Source: Chromatiales bacterium (lineage in GTDB: Bacteria > Pseudomonadota > Gammaproteobacteria > Chromatiales > Chromatiaceae). Taken from it: a DNA stretch of 39,535 nucleotides. Under the pieces are notes generated by a model. The model was given only the letters and a program-made list of their open reading frames with translations, had not been told where the DNA came from and searched no databases. The stretch spans positions 1 through 39,535 of the forward strand of contig JAKRWE010000007.1 in the NCBI GenBank assembly GCA_024712425.1. Reading direction: 5' to 3'. Both the position numbers and the translations under genes were made by a program. Positions 21,354 through 29,512 of the stretch are shown in pieces (the first letter of the stretch is position 1; each line of letters opens with the position of its first letter).

Positions 21354-21367
21354 TTGATTTTCGTCAA
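21354..21367 (-). promoter_or_regulatory. FNR/DNR box upstream of norCB
   Basis: TTGATTTTCGTCAA matches the FNR/DNR consensus TTGAT-N4-ATCAA at nine of ten positions. Its centre is 70 bases ahead of the norC start codon. A class II promoter would place the transcript start near 21319, with a weak -10 (TGAAAT) about 21326-21331. It lies more than 80 bases upstream of the likely dnr transcript start, so it mainly serves norC. Confidence 0.82.
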
Positions 21368-21424
21368 GTGAATGTCACTCAGCGGCCTGATCGAACCCTT
21401 AGGTTTCCAAATGTACGACATTTT

Positions 21425-21452
21425 TTAGAAAATATGGCGTCTGTAATACAAT
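21425..21452 (+). promoter_or_regulatory. Candidate dnr promoter
   Basis: TACAAT at 21447-21452 is a good -10 box. A weak -35, TTAGAA at 21425-21430, lies 16 bases before it. It is 30 bases ahead of the dnr start codon. No DNR-type box sits at an activating distance for this promoter, so dnr does not look strongly autoregulated. Confidence 0.35.
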
Positions 21453-21482
21453 ACACCATTCAACAGAAGCCACGCTGCCCCC

Positions 21483-22226
21483 ATGCAATCGATCAAGAAC
21501 GCCCTGCTGACCAACCCGCTGTTTGCCAAGCTGACACCCCAGCAGCTCGAGAGAACGGTGCAACATGCACTGGCCCTGCAAATCGAAGAGGGGGCGTCCA
21601 TATTCGAGCAGGGCGATCCGGTAAAACGTTTCTACCTGGTCATCAGGGGCCAGATAAAGCTATTCCGCCTGTCACCGGCGGGCAACGAAAAAGTCATCGA
21701 GGTGATCACCCCGGGCAGCACCTTCGCCGAGGCCCTGATGTTCCTGGAACAGCCGCACTATCCGGTAGGTGCCGAGGCGCTGACCTCGGCCGAGCTGATC
21801 AGCATCGATACCGCCGATTTTGCGGACATGCTCAAGGACTCGATCGACACCTGCTTTCTTCTTCTGGGCGATATGAGCCAGCGCCTGCGCGGACTGTTGC
21901 GCGAGATCGACGAACTCAGCCTGCACAGCGCCACCTGCCGTGTTGCTGCCTCACTGTTGCAGATGCGGCCGCCAGGCTCCACGGATTTCGACCTCCCTAT
22001 CGCCAAGCAGGTACTGGCATCGCGGCTGTCGATCACGCCCGAGACCTTCTCGCGCATTATCAAGAACCTCACAAAACAGGACATCATCGCCATCAAGGGT
22101 GGACATGTACGGATCCTGGACCTGCCCTCACTGGAACGGGCCGCTGACGTGTGCGCGCTGAAGGAGGACTCGCTGCAGTCGTCCTTCCACTACCCCTGCC
22201 CGCCTGTACAGCCCCCGGGTCAGTGA
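21483..22226 (+). CDS. dnr: DNR-type Crp/Fnr transcription regulator of denitrification
   Basis: Dnr activates denitrification genes in response to NO and low oxygen. The 247 residues have the cyclic-nucleotide-like sensor fold (LTPQQLERTVQHA, EGASIFEQGDPVKRFYLVIRGQIKLFRLSPAGNEKVIEVITPGSTFAEALMF, about 17-110), a long dimer helix, and a C-terminal helix-turn-helix with IAKQVLASRLSITPETFSRIIKNL. The recognition helix carries the ExxSR pattern (ETFSR) that reads TTGAT half sites. The N-terminal cysteine cluster of oxygen-sensing FNR is absent, which places it in the DNR group, where heme is the NO sensor. It lies between norC and nirN and is the only plus-strand gene in the cluster. Its last bases overlap the end of nirN. 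Confidence 0.93.
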   Translation: MQSIKNALLTNPLFAKLTPQQLERTVQHALALQIEEGASIFEQGDPVKRFYLVIRGQIKLFRLSPAGNEKVIEVITPGSTFAEALMFLEQPHYPVGAEALTSAELISIDTADFADMLKDSIDTCFLLLGDMSQRLRGLLREIDELSLHSATCRVAASLLQMRPPGSTDFDLPIAKQVLASRLSITPETFSRIIKNLTKQDIIAIKGGHVRILDLPSLERAADVCALKEDSLQSSFHYPCPPVQPPGQ

Positions 22227-23725
22227 CTGGTACCCGCCGAGCGGGTGATCTTGTTGTGCACGTTGTACTTGCCCGACGGCTTGACCATGGGCAAGCGCTT
22301 GACCTCCTTTAACGTCCTCGCATCGTAGACAATCACCGCGCCGTCCATGTCCCAGATGCTGAGCAGGGCATGCCGCCCGTCCTTGTCGAACTCCACATGG
22401 GCCGCGGTCTTGCCGGGGACCGGACGCAGGGTCTTCACGATCTCCAGGGTTCGCTTGTCGATCACGTGCACCTCGTCCCGGTGCGGCCCGAAGAACACGT
22501 CCACCCAGGCATAGGGAGTGTTCTCGTGGCTGCGCATGAAGAAGCCGGGACCGTCGGTCTTGATCCGCTTGATGGTCTGCCAGGTCTGCATGTCGATCAC
22601 GCTGATCTCGCCCTTGGCCAGGTTGGGCGTGGCCAGCACCGGGCGTCCCCGGTAGTTCCAGGTAATGCCCGACCCCAGGTGCGGCATGCCGCCCAGGTCC
22701 AGGCTGGCGACAGGCCGCCCGCGGTCCAGATCGATCACCTGCCCCTGCTTGTCATCGCGTGCCGCGCCGATCAACAGGCGATAGGATTGATCGAAGAAGA
22801 AATCGTCCAGGTAGTCATCGAGACGGATACGGCGTATGGGGAAGGAGCCGGCCTGTGCGCCCTGCTTCCCGTAGGCGATCTCCCACACCTCGGGAATGTC
22901 CTTGAGTGCGGCGACGAAGCTGTGCCTGGGACTCGCATCATAAACCGCGCTGACGCGCGACTCCTTTCCACCATCTTCCCTGACCGGGATGACCCGGATG
23001 GGCGTGAGGTCCGACGCATCCAGCAGCACCAGGGTATGCGGCAGGTAATTGGCCACCATCACGTAGCGCCCGTCACCGGACACCGCCAGGTTGCGGGTGT
23101 TGATCCCGGCGCGGATCTCGGCCACGTACTGCAGGCTCCACATGTCGAACTTGCTGACCCAGCCGTCGCGTGAGCCGAAATAGACGAAACGCCCGTCCGG
23201 GGAGTACTTGGGCCCGCCGTGCAGGGCAAAGTGGGTCTTGACCCGCGTCAGCGGCTCGAAGGTGTCACCATCGAGAATGGTGGCATGATGATCCCCCAGT
23301 TCGACCACCACGAACATATTCATCGGGTCTGCATGATGCACCGGCTTCGATGGCAGCCGGGACAGGGGGATGAACACCTTGTGGGTTGCCGCCATCTGCT
23401 CCTTTCCCCAGGTCGGGGTGTAGGGCAAGGGCGTATAGACCAGGTCCACCAGTGAACGGATCTGCTGCTCGCTGAGTCGACCGGCGAAGGGCGGCATCTG
23501 GGTGGATGGCCGGCCATGGGTGACCACCTCGACCGCCTGCGCCTTCTTCAGGCGGGACAGGTTCTGTGGCAGCAGGGCCGGGCCCATCCGGCCCAGGCGA
23601 TCCTCGCCATGACATTCCGCACAGTTCTTCTTGAACAACGTCATGGCAGACGAGGCATTGGCGACGCTGCCCAGGCCCCACAAAAGGATCAGGACAAGCT
23701 TCAGGATCCGGCTGAATCGGCACAT
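22220..23725 (-). CDS. nirN: NirN, cytochrome c / d1-type protein (dihydro-heme d1 dehydrogenase)
   Basis: NirN is a periplasmic NirS-like protein that performs the last oxidation in heme d1 synthesis and hands the cofactor to NirS. The 501 residues comprise a signal peptide (LVLILLWGLGSVANA), a small cytochrome c domain with CAECH (C35, C38, H39) and a Met ligand region STQMPPFAG, and an eight-bladed d1-type propeller from about residue 110 on (FVVVELGDHHATILDG, FALHGGPKYSPDGRFVYFGSRDGWV). A cytochrome c domain on a d1 propeller separates it from NirF, and its sequence and gene position separate it from NirS. It overlaps the end of nirJ by 25 bases and is the last gene of the nirE-to-nirN operon. 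Confidence 0.88.
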   Translation of the reverse strand: MCRFSRILKLVLILLWGLGSVANASSAMTLFKKNCAECHGEDRLGRMGPALLPQNLSRLKKAQAVEVVTHGRPSTQMPPFAGRLSEQQIRSLVDLVYTPLPYTPTWGKEQMAATHKVFIPLSRLPSKPVHHADPMNMFVVVELGDHHATILDGDTFEPLTRVKTHFALHGGPKYSPDGRFVYFGSRDGWVSKFDMWSLQYVAEIRAGINTRNLAVSGDGRYVMVANYLPHTLVLLDASDLTPIRVIPVREDGGKESRVSAVYDASPRHSFVAALKDIPEVWEIAYGKQGAQAGSFPIRRIRLDDYLDDFFFDQSYRLLIGAARDDKQGQVIDLDRGRPVASLDLGGMPHLGSGITWNYRGRPVLATPNLAKGEISVIDMQTWQTIKRIKTDGPGFFMRSHENTPYAWVDVFFGPHRDEVHVIDKRTLEIVKTLRPVPGKTAAHVEFDKDGRHALLSIWDMDGAVIVYDARTLKEVKRLPMVKPSGKYNVHNKITRSAGTSH

Positions 23726-24948
23726 GCCGTGGCATCCTCCTGTTGCTGGGCAGCTTTCCTGCGATAAGGCGTCACGGGCATGCGCGGCGGATGATCCGCC
23801 ACACCGATCTCCGCGTCGCTGAGATAGCAGCCGGGATCCTCCGCCCAGAAGTCACCGGTCAGTTGCCAGGCACGGGTGCGACTGTTCCCGCCGCAGATGG
23901 CACGCCCGGCGCATTCGGCGCAACGTCCCTTCAACGGACGTGTCGACTGCTTCAGCCCGGCCATCAGCGGATCCCGGGTATCGGACCAGATCACCGAGAA
24001 AGGACGCTCCTTGACACTGCCGAGCTTGTATTCCCACCACATGGTGTCCGGATGTACATTGCCGAGGTTATCGATATTGGCGATATTGACGCCCGATGCA
24101 TTACCCCCCCAGCGTTCCAGCATGGCACGCAGGCGCTGCACCCGATCCCGGGGGGACCGGCGCTCCGCCCAGCGCAGCAGGTATACGCCATCGGCATCGT
24201 TGTTCCCGGTCACGAACTCCCCGGGGTGGCCCGCCTCGATGTGCCCCAGACAACGTTCGAACAACAGGTCCATGGCATCCCGCGTCATGCGGTGATGCGC
24301 ATCGTCCTCACGGTGCTTGTTGCCACGTCCGGCATAGTTGAGGTGTGACAGGTAGAACTTGTCGACGCCCTCCTCGTCCATGAGATCGAGCAGGCCCGGC
24401 AGGTCCGCCGCATTGTCGCGGGTCAGAGTGAAACGCATACCTACCTTGATGCCCGCATCGCGGCACAGGCGGATACCGCGCAGGGCCTCTTCGAAGCCTC
24501 CTTCGCGGCGCCGGAACCAGTCATGGGTCGCGCCCAGGCCATCCAGGCTGATCCCCACGTAGTCATAGCCGATCGCCGCAATGTCGTCGATGTTGTTCTC
24601 GTCGATCAGGGTGCCATTGCTCGACAGGCCGACATAGAAACCCAGGGACTTGGCGCGGCGCGATATATCGAAGATATCCGGCCGCATCAGGGGTTCGCCC
24701 CCTGAGAGGATGAGCACGGGCACGCCGAACCCCTTCAGATCGTCCATTACGTCATAGACCTGCGCGGTATCGAGCTCGCCCGGGAAATCCTTGTCGGCCG
24801 AGGTCGCATAGCAATGCCGGCAGGTCAGGTTGCAACGACGAACCAGGTTCCAGATCACCACCGGTCCGCCCGGCGCGCCCGCCCGTGGCTGCCTACCGGC
24901 CGGGACGGCGTCACTCAGGGCCTGCATATAGCGTGTCATTCGAAACAT
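23701..24948 (-). CDS. nirJ: Radical SAM heme d1 synthase NirJ
   Basis: NirJ removes propionate side chains from didecarboxysiroheme during heme d1 synthesis. The 415 residues carry the radical-SAM cluster motif CNLTCRHC (C39, C43, C46), the GGEPLMRPD motif, and a C-terminal cysteine cluster of the SPASM type (RCAECAGRAICGGNSRTR...DPGCYLS) that holds an auxiliary iron-sulfur cluster. It starts nine bases after the nirG-nirH fusion. Its pairing with nirD/L/G/H and nirN is diagnostic and separates it from the related AhbC/D of the alternative heme pathway. Confidence 0.95.
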   Translation of the reverse strand: MFRMTRYMQALSDAVPAGRQPRAGAPGGPVVIWNLVRRCNLTCRHCYATSADKDFPGELDTAQVYDVMDDLKGFGVPVLILSGGEPLMRPDIFDISRRAKSLGFYVGLSSNGTLIDENNIDDIAAIGYDYVGISLDGLGATHDWFRRREGGFEEALRGIRLCRDAGIKVGMRFTLTRDNAADLPGLLDLMDEEGVDKFYLSHLNYAGRGNKHREDDAHHRMTRDAMDLLFERCLGHIEAGHPGEFVTGNNDADGVYLLRWAERRSPRDRVQRLRAMLERWGGNASGVNIANIDNLGNVHPDTMWWEYKLGSVKERPFSVIWSDTRDPLMAGLKQSTRPLKGRCAECAGRAICGGNSRTRAWQLTGDFWAEDPGCYLSDAEIGVADHPPRMPVTPYRRKAAQQQEDATACADSAGS

Positions 24949-24957
24949 GCGTTTTCC

Positions 24958-25944
24958 TCAGGCCGCCAGACGCAGGCCGGTCTTTTTCAACACCGCGCCG
25001 CTGAACAGCACGTCGTAGGCATAGTAATGACCATCCAGCAGGGCCGCCAACTGCTCGGTCTTGGTCAACACCTCGAGGCGGCCGGTTCCATGCACCATGG
25101 CGAACAGGTTGTAACGCCAGACGCCGGGATAGCGCGGCCGTTGATAACAGTGGCTCACGAAGTCGAGCTGTCCGATGCGCGCACCGAGCGCCGCCACCTC
25201 GTCATCAGGCACGTCCCACACGGTCATGCCGTTGCCACGCAACCCCAGGCGGTAATGATTCGGTATGGCCCCGATACGCCGGATCACGCCCGCCTCCAGC
25301 ATACGCGACATCCGGGCGATGACATCCGCCTGGGTCACACCGAGTCGTTCCGCGACCGACGCATAGGGCCGCTCCTGCAGGGGCAGGCCATCCTGGGTGG
25401 CCGCGATGATCCGGCGGTCCAGGTCGTCCGGGATCATCGATCCACCCCCCGCATGGAGCGGCGCAGGCACGGTACTGACACCGCCCTCTTCGTCGAGCTG
25501 CAGCCAAAGGCCGAGGTAGAACTCGCGCTCCTTGGGAAAACTGTACACCTCGATACCGGTCATCTGTTCGATATGCCGAAGCACTTCCGGCACCGCATCC
25601 AGGCTCTCGGTTGCGACAACGAACCACATGTTCAACACGTGTTCGCGCCGGTAGTTGTGCGCCACCTCGGGCAGCGCATTGACCTGAGCTGCCACCTTGT
25701 CGAACACCGCTTCAGGTACGGTCATTGCCGCCAGCGTCAACCCACCGCCCAGGCGGGCGGCATCATAGAGCGGACCGAATCGGCTCAGGGCACCCTGCTC
25801 TAGCAGGGCCTCCAGGGTTTGAGTCAGGGCAGCTTCCGTGGCTCCGAGTTCGGCCGCGATCTGGGAGTAGGGCCGTTCGGAGATCGGGAAGCCACCCTGA
25901 AACCGGTTTATCACCTCCCGTGCAAGCGGTGTCAGCGTGATCAT
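24958..25944 (-). CDS. Siroheme decarboxylase, fused NirG-NirH
   Basis: NirD, L, G and H together decarboxylate siroheme to 12,18-didecarboxysiroheme. This 328-residue protein has two Lrp/AsnC-like halves in one chain. The first (about 1-150) holds AHNYRREHVLNMWFVVAT and ends SFPKEREFYLGLWLQL, as NirG does. A Gly-rich linker (about 151-169) leads to the second half, beginning at internal Met170, with CYQRPRYPGVWRYNLF and the ending VLFSGAVLKKTGLRLAA, as NirH does. In Pseudomonas these are separate genes. I start at 25944 because it overlaps the nirL stop as ATGA; a longer open frame upstream reads across nirL and is not conserved. Confidence 0.88.
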   Translation of the reverse strand: MITLTPLAREVINRFQGGFPISERPYSQIAAELGATEAALTQTLEALLEQGALSRFGPLYDAARLGGGLTLAAMTVPEAVFDKVAAQVNALPEVAHNYRREHVLNMWFVVATESLDAVPEVLRHIEQMTGIEVYSFPKEREFYLGLWLQLDEEGGVSTVPAPLHAGGGSMIPDDLDRRIIAATQDGLPLQERPYASVAERLGVTQADVIARMSRMLEAGVIRRIGAIPNHYRLGLRGNGMTVWDVPDDEVAALGARIGQLDFVSHCYQRPRYPGVWRYNLFAMVHGTGRLEVLTKTEQLAALLDGHYYAYDVLFSGAVLKKTGLRLAA

Positions 25945-26510
25945 ATGACGACCTTTTCGCCTGCCTGCAAAGGCCGCGCCTCCCTGTCGGACACTGAGCG
26001 GGCCTCGGCCACATAGCGGGCACCCCGCTGCTTGAAGCAGCGCCGACTGAACAGGGCCTCGTGGGGCACCGCTTCCAGTCCGCATGACGCCACCAGGTCG
26101 TCGATCCGGGAAAGCACTTCCTCCCGGTCGCGGCCATGGATCATGGTGAAAAGATTGTAGGGCCATACCGGCAGGTGCCTCGGGCGGTGATAGCACAGCG
26201 TCACAAAGGAAAAACGCCCCATGCAGGGACCGAGTTCATCCAGGCGCTCGTCCGGGATATCCCACACCACCATGGCATTGGAGCGGTAACCGAGCGCGCG
26301 ATGTCGTACGACCACGCCCATGCGCTTGAGCAACTGCTGCTCGAAAAGCTCGCGAATCCCCTCGATCACCTCCTGCTCGCTCAGGCCGATACACTCACCT
26401 ATGGCGGCGTAGGGCCGGGGCGCCAGCGGCAGGCCACCCTGTATTGCGGCAATCAGACGTTGCCGGGCACCCCCTTCGCCCATTGGAAGCTGTGTCACAT
26501 TCAATCCCAT
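25941..26510 (-). CDS. nirL: Siroheme decarboxylase subunit NirL
   Basis: This 189-residue Lrp/AsnC-like protein carries the family segments GGLPLAPRPYAAIGECIGLSEQEV, VVRHRALGYRSNAMVVWDIPDE, TLCYHRPRHLPVWPYNLFTMIHG and ALFSRRCFKQRGARY. The last, together with its place after nirD, assigns it to NirL rather than NirD, G or H. A charged tail of about 20 residues beyond the usual end (ARSVSDREARPLQAGEK) is specific to this protein. It overlaps nirD by ten bases and the fused nirG-nirH by four. Confidence 0.88.
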   Translation of the reverse strand: MGLNVTQLPMGEGGARQRLIAAIQGGLPLAPRPYAAIGECIGLSEQEVIEGIRELFEQQLLKRMGVVVRHRALGYRSNAMVVWDIPDERLDELGPCMGRFSFVTLCYHRPRHLPVWPYNLFTMIHGRDREEVLSRIDDLVASCGLEAVPHEALFSRRCFKQRGARYVAEARSVSDREARPLQAGEKVVI

Positions 26511-26971
26511 GTCAGTCGAAAACCCAGGTCGATGAAGTAGTCGTCCAGCATCGGCAGGTCGAGCACCCTGAGCCCGGTACGGGCCTCGATCTCGTCCAGT
26601 ACCCCCAGCAGCGCCCGCTCATTGGGCGCGGTCACCACGAACCACAGGTTGTAGGCGTGCTCGCGTTCGTAGTTGTGATTCACCTCGGGATAGGCGCTCA
26701 CCAGCTCCGCAACCCCGGCCAGCCGCTCCGCCGGAACCGCCATGGCAGCCAGGGTGCTGACACCGACCCGGTTGGGATGGAACACCGGTCCAACGCGGCT
26801 GACGATGCCCGCCTGCTGCAGTTCCTGCAAAGATTCCAGTACGGCCTCCTCGGTGGTCCCGAGCTCCCTGGCCATGTGCTCGAACGGGCGAGGCGTCAGC
26901 GGCAGTCCATGCTGAAAATCATTCAGCAGGCGGCGCTGGATTTCATCGAGTGACGGCTGTGCAGTGGTCAT
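26501..26971 (-). CDS. nirD: Siroheme decarboxylase subunit NirD
   Basis: This 156-residue subunit has the expected wing-helix start (IQRRLLNDFQHGLPLTPRPF), the His-containing active-site segment EVNHNYEREHAYNLWFVVTAP near 96-116, and the NirD-type C-terminal ending LDLPMLDDYFIDLGFRL. It is not fused to nirL, unlike some lineages where nirDL is one gene. It follows nirF by 13 bases and overlaps nirL. It should pair with NirL or with the fused NirG-NirH to form the decarboxylase, but the subunit arrangement cannot be read from sequence. Confidence 0.88.
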   Translation of the reverse strand: MTTAQPSLDEIQRRLLNDFQHGLPLTPRPFEHMARELGTTEEAVLESLQELQQAGIVSRVGPVFHPNRVGVSTLAAMAVPAERLAGVAELVSAYPEVNHNYEREHAYNLWFVVTAPNERALLGVLDEIEARTGLRVLDLPMLDDYFIDLGFRLTWD

Positions 26972-26984
26972 GGCGGGCAGGCCC

Positions 26985-28214
26985 TCACAAGCCGATCCGG
27001 TGCGCCCGAGCGGTCATGAAGATGCCACTGGGCTTGGATACCGGGAGCGTCTTCACCTGCTCCAGTGTTGCCGTGTCATAGACCTGAACCTGGTTCCTGT
27101 CACGAACCGATATCCACACCTCCTCCCCACGCGGCTCGAACTCCATGTGCAAGACCCCCTTGCCGGGCTTCAGTGTCTTGATGACATTCAGGCTCTCGGT
27201 GTCGATGACCTGCACCGCCTCGTTGTTGGGAAATGCAAAGTTCACCCAGACCTGGTGTGCATCCGGGCGCGCCATGACGAACACGGGCTGCCCATAGGTC
27301 GGGATGTGGGCGACCTCGGTCCATGTCAGGGTATCGATGACCAGTACCTCATGGTGACCCACCGCCGGCACAAAGGCTCGGGTTCCGGCCACCGTCCAGC
27401 CCTCGAGGTGGGGCATCTTGTACACCGGCAGCTTCTTGTCGCCCCGGCCGTAATGTTCCAGTATCCGCTGCACACCGCGCTCCGGATGCCACAGATCGAG
27501 CCGCGCCATGCCATCCTCGCCAAACAGGCCGGCCAGGTAGTAGCGGCCGTCCGGGGTGATCATGCCATCGTAGGGATTCCTGCCGATATGCTTGAACTTC
27601 GTGACCTTCGGGTGCTGTGGCTCATGCATGTCGGCAACCCATATCTCGCCGGCATCCCACAGGGCGAACACGAAACGTTGCCCGGGGGCATCCACCAGGC
27701 CGATCACCTTGGAGCGCACCCCCGGGGCGTATTCCGCGGGGATGTCCACCACCGGATCGAGGGTGTCGGCATCGAACACCCGCACGCCGCCGGGGGTGTA
27801 GTTGGACACCGCGATCAGCCGACCATCCTGCGATATCGCGCCGCCGATGCTGTTGCCGGACTGCACGATCCGCTTGTCGATACGCCGTTCCAGCAGGTCC
27901 ACCTTGGTCAGCCCCCCGTCGCGGCCGAAGACATGGGCAAAACGGGCGTCCCGTGAATAAACCACGGAGGCGTGGGACAAATCGCCCAGGCCTTCGACCC
28001 GGCCCAGGATCGTGTTGTGCGTGGTCTCGACCACACGCACGGCGCCGTCCGCGCGTTCGATGATCAGCGCAAGATCACCGGTACCCCGACAGGGCAGCGC
28101 GGCGTCTGCCACGAAAGAGAACAGCAGCCCGCTGAGGAACAGCAGGACCAAACCGATGGTCCTGAATTCCGCCACCAGGGCATCGCCTGCATCATGCTCT
28201 CTATCGACGTTCAT
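26985..28214 (-). CDS. nirF: Heme d1 biosynthesis protein NirF
   Basis: NirF is a periplasmic d1-propeller protein without a cytochrome c domain that is essential for heme d1 synthesis. It acts before NirN, probably in propionate-to-acrylate or lactone chemistry. The 409 residues have a hydrophobic export segment (IGLVLLFLSGLLFSFVADA, about 20-38) and then the NirF-typical start of the mature part, RGTGDLALIIERADGAVRVVET. Propeller motifs include SYSRDARFAHVFGRDGG-like repeats and ISQDGRLIAVSNYTPGGVRVFD. The start at 28214 overlaps the nirC stop as ATGA. A Cys shortly after the export segment (LPC) leaves a lipid anchor possible but not clear. Confidence 0.92.
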   Translation of the reverse strand: MNVDREHDAGDALVAEFRTIGLVLLFLSGLLFSFVADAALPCRGTGDLALIIERADGAVRVVETTHNTILGRVEGLGDLSHASVVYSRDARFAHVFGRDGGLTKVDLLERRIDKRIVQSGNSIGGAISQDGRLIAVSNYTPGGVRVFDADTLDPVVDIPAEYAPGVRSKVIGLVDAPGQRFVFALWDAGEIWVADMHEPQHPKVTKFKHIGRNPYDGMITPDGRYYLAGLFGEDGMARLDLWHPERGVQRILEHYGRGDKKLPVYKMPHLEGWTVAGTRAFVPAVGHHEVLVIDTLTWTEVAHIPTYGQPVFVMARPDAHQVWVNFAFPNNEAVQVIDTESLNVIKTLKPGKGVLHMEFEPRGEEVWISVRDRNQVQVYDTATLEQVKTLPVSKPSGIFMTARAHRIGL

Positions 28215-28537
28215 TGCGGCGCCCCCTTGCCGGCCAGCAGTTGATCCACGATCCAGCCGATCTCGGCATCGCTCAGGATCGGCTTCCACGGCGGCATGGC
28301 GGTACCGGGCCTTCCTTCACGCACGGTTGCGACCAGCATGTCGCGGGTCTTGCCTCCGAGATGATCGGGCAACAACGAAGGCCCCAGCCCCCCCTTGAGA
28401 GTAAGGCCGTGGCAGGACCCGCAGTCCTGCTGAAGAATGGAGAGCAGTTCGACCTGCCGGGCAGGCCCCGGGGACGCCGCAACCGCCTGCGCAACCAGCA
28501 TCATGCTAAGTACGGGGTAGGCAAACCGCCGCCACAT
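28211..28537 (-). CDS. nirC: Small periplasmic cytochrome c NirC
   Basis: NirC is a monoheme cytochrome c that takes electrons from heme d1 maturation (NirN or NirF step) and can donate to NirS. The 108 residues have a signal peptide (YPVLSMMLVAQAVAA), CGSCH (C39, C42, H43) followed by GLTLKGGLGPSLLPDHLGG, and the Met-ligand region GTAMPPWKPILSDAEIGW. I start at 28537 (MWRRFAYP). The start lies 32 bases inside the end of nirE, and the stop overlaps nirF. Confidence 0.9.
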   Translation of the reverse strand: MWRRFAYPVLSMMLVAQAVAASPGPARQVELLSILQQDCGSCHGLTLKGGLGPSLLPDHLGGKTRDMLVATVREGRPGTAMPPWKPILSDAEIGWIVDQLLAGKGAPQ

Positions 28538-29336
28538 GGCGCTCCTCCTGTGGAAATTCCTCCGTCTGGAACCAGTCCAGCTCATCGGCCAACGCCACTG
28601 TCCTGCCAACGATGATCAGCAATGGCGCGCCCATGCCGGCATCGGCCACCCGTTCGGGCAGGTTGCGCAGGGTTCCACGCAGCTTGCGCTGCTGGGGCAG
28701 GGTCCCGTTCTGCACGGCCATGGCCGGGATATCCGGATCCAGGCCCGCCCCGATCAGGCGCTCGCGCAGTATCCCCAGGTTGGACAGCCCCATATAGATC
28801 ACCAGTGTCGCTTCGGGATCGCTGAGCGCGCGCCAGTCCAGCTCGATCTCCTGGTCCTCCCGCAGATGCCCGGTCACCAGCCTGACGCCACGGCTCACCC
28901 CCCGATGGGTCAGCGGGACACCGGCATAGGTGCTGCGGGCAGTGGCCGCCGTGATGCCCGGCACCACCTCGAACGGGATGCCCGCCTTTTTCAGGCGCAG
29001 GGCCTCTTCGCTGCCACGGCCGAATACGAAGGGGTCGCCCCCTTTCAGGCGCACCACGCAGCGGCCGCCACGCACCAGGCGCACCAGGAGCTCGTTGATC
29101 TGATCCTGCGGAAGGCTATGGTGACCGGCAGCCTTTCCGACGCTGATGCGCGACACGCCTTCAGGCACCAGGTCCAGGACGGCCGCCGACACCAAGCGAT
29201 CATAGACCACCACATCGGCCTGCCGAAGCAGACGCAGCGCCTTCAACATCAGGAGTTCCGGGTCCCCGGGACCCGCGCCCACCAGAAACACCCTGCCTTG
29301 CTCGCCATGTTCACGCATCACATCGCTCCGCGTCAT
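28506..29336 (-). CDS. nirE: Uroporphyrinogen-III C-methyltransferase NirE
   Basis: NirE methylates uroporphyrinogen III twice to precorrin-2, the entry to siroheme and heme d1. The 276 residues show the SUMT signature throughout: VFLVGAGPGDPELLMLKALR near 16-35, VVRLKGGDPFVFGRGSEE near 94-111, and VVPGITAATARSTYAGVPLTHR, with the C-terminal APLLIIVGRTV. It is the first gene of nirE-C-F-D-L-GH-J-N and has its own DNR-type promoter. The sequence alone fits CobA or the SUMT part of CysG as well; position in the nir operon supports NirE. Confidence 0.93.
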   Translation of the reverse strand: MTRSDVMREHGEQGRVFLVGAGPGDPELLMLKALRLLRQADVVVYDRLVSAAVLDLVPEGVSRISVGKAAGHHSLPQDQINELLVRLVRGGRCVVRLKGGDPFVFGRGSEEALRLKKAGIPFEVVPGITAATARSTYAGVPLTHRGVSRGVRLVTGHLREDQEIELDWRALSDPEATLVIYMGLSNLGILRERLIGAGLDPDIPAMAVQNGTLPQQRKLRGTLRNLPERVADAGMGAPLLIIVGRTVALADELDWFQTEEFPQEERHVAAVCLPRT

Positions 29337-29351
29337 AATCTGTCGGAACCC

Positions 29352-29393
29352 ATGCTAGAGAAGTCTGCCCGGACGACCCTTGACCATGGTCAA
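29352..29393 (-). promoter_or_regulatory. DNR-type promoter of nirE
   Basis: The perfect palindrome TTGACCATGGTCAA lies at 29380-29393, and a -10-like TAGCAT is at 29352-29357 on the minus strand. The spacing puts the site centre about 41.5 bases ahead of a transcript start near 29345, which is the classic class II FNR/DNR geometry. This gives the heme d1 genes independent control from nirS, whose transcript is terminated just upstream. Confidence 0.85.
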
Positions 29394-29412
29394 TTCAATC
29401 GCATCTGGACAG

Positions 29413-29442
29413 AAAAAAAGGGCGGATACCCGGTATCCGCCC
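29413..29442 (-). terminator. Intrinsic terminator of nirS
   Basis: On the minus strand an 11-base stem (GGGCGGATACC with its complement at 29420-29442) is followed by seven T. It lies about 70 bases after the nirS stop and just ahead of the nirE promoter, so nirS is probably transcribed alone. Confidence 0.9.
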
Positions 29443-29512
29443 CTTGTGGCTGATTCCCGTCTCCAGCCACCCTGACCGGGAATACCGGCCAGGGTGACTG
29501 GATAGGGACGGA

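Noticed and set aside
22220..23725. Calling this protein NirF or a second NirS
   Set aside because: A cytochrome c domain rules out NirF, and a complete NirS with both distal His is present elsewhere; the form and place fit NirN.
24958..26196. A 412-residue start for the nirG-nirH fusion
   Set aside because: The extra 84 residues read across nirL in another frame and lack conservation; the ATGA overlap at 25944 is the natural start.
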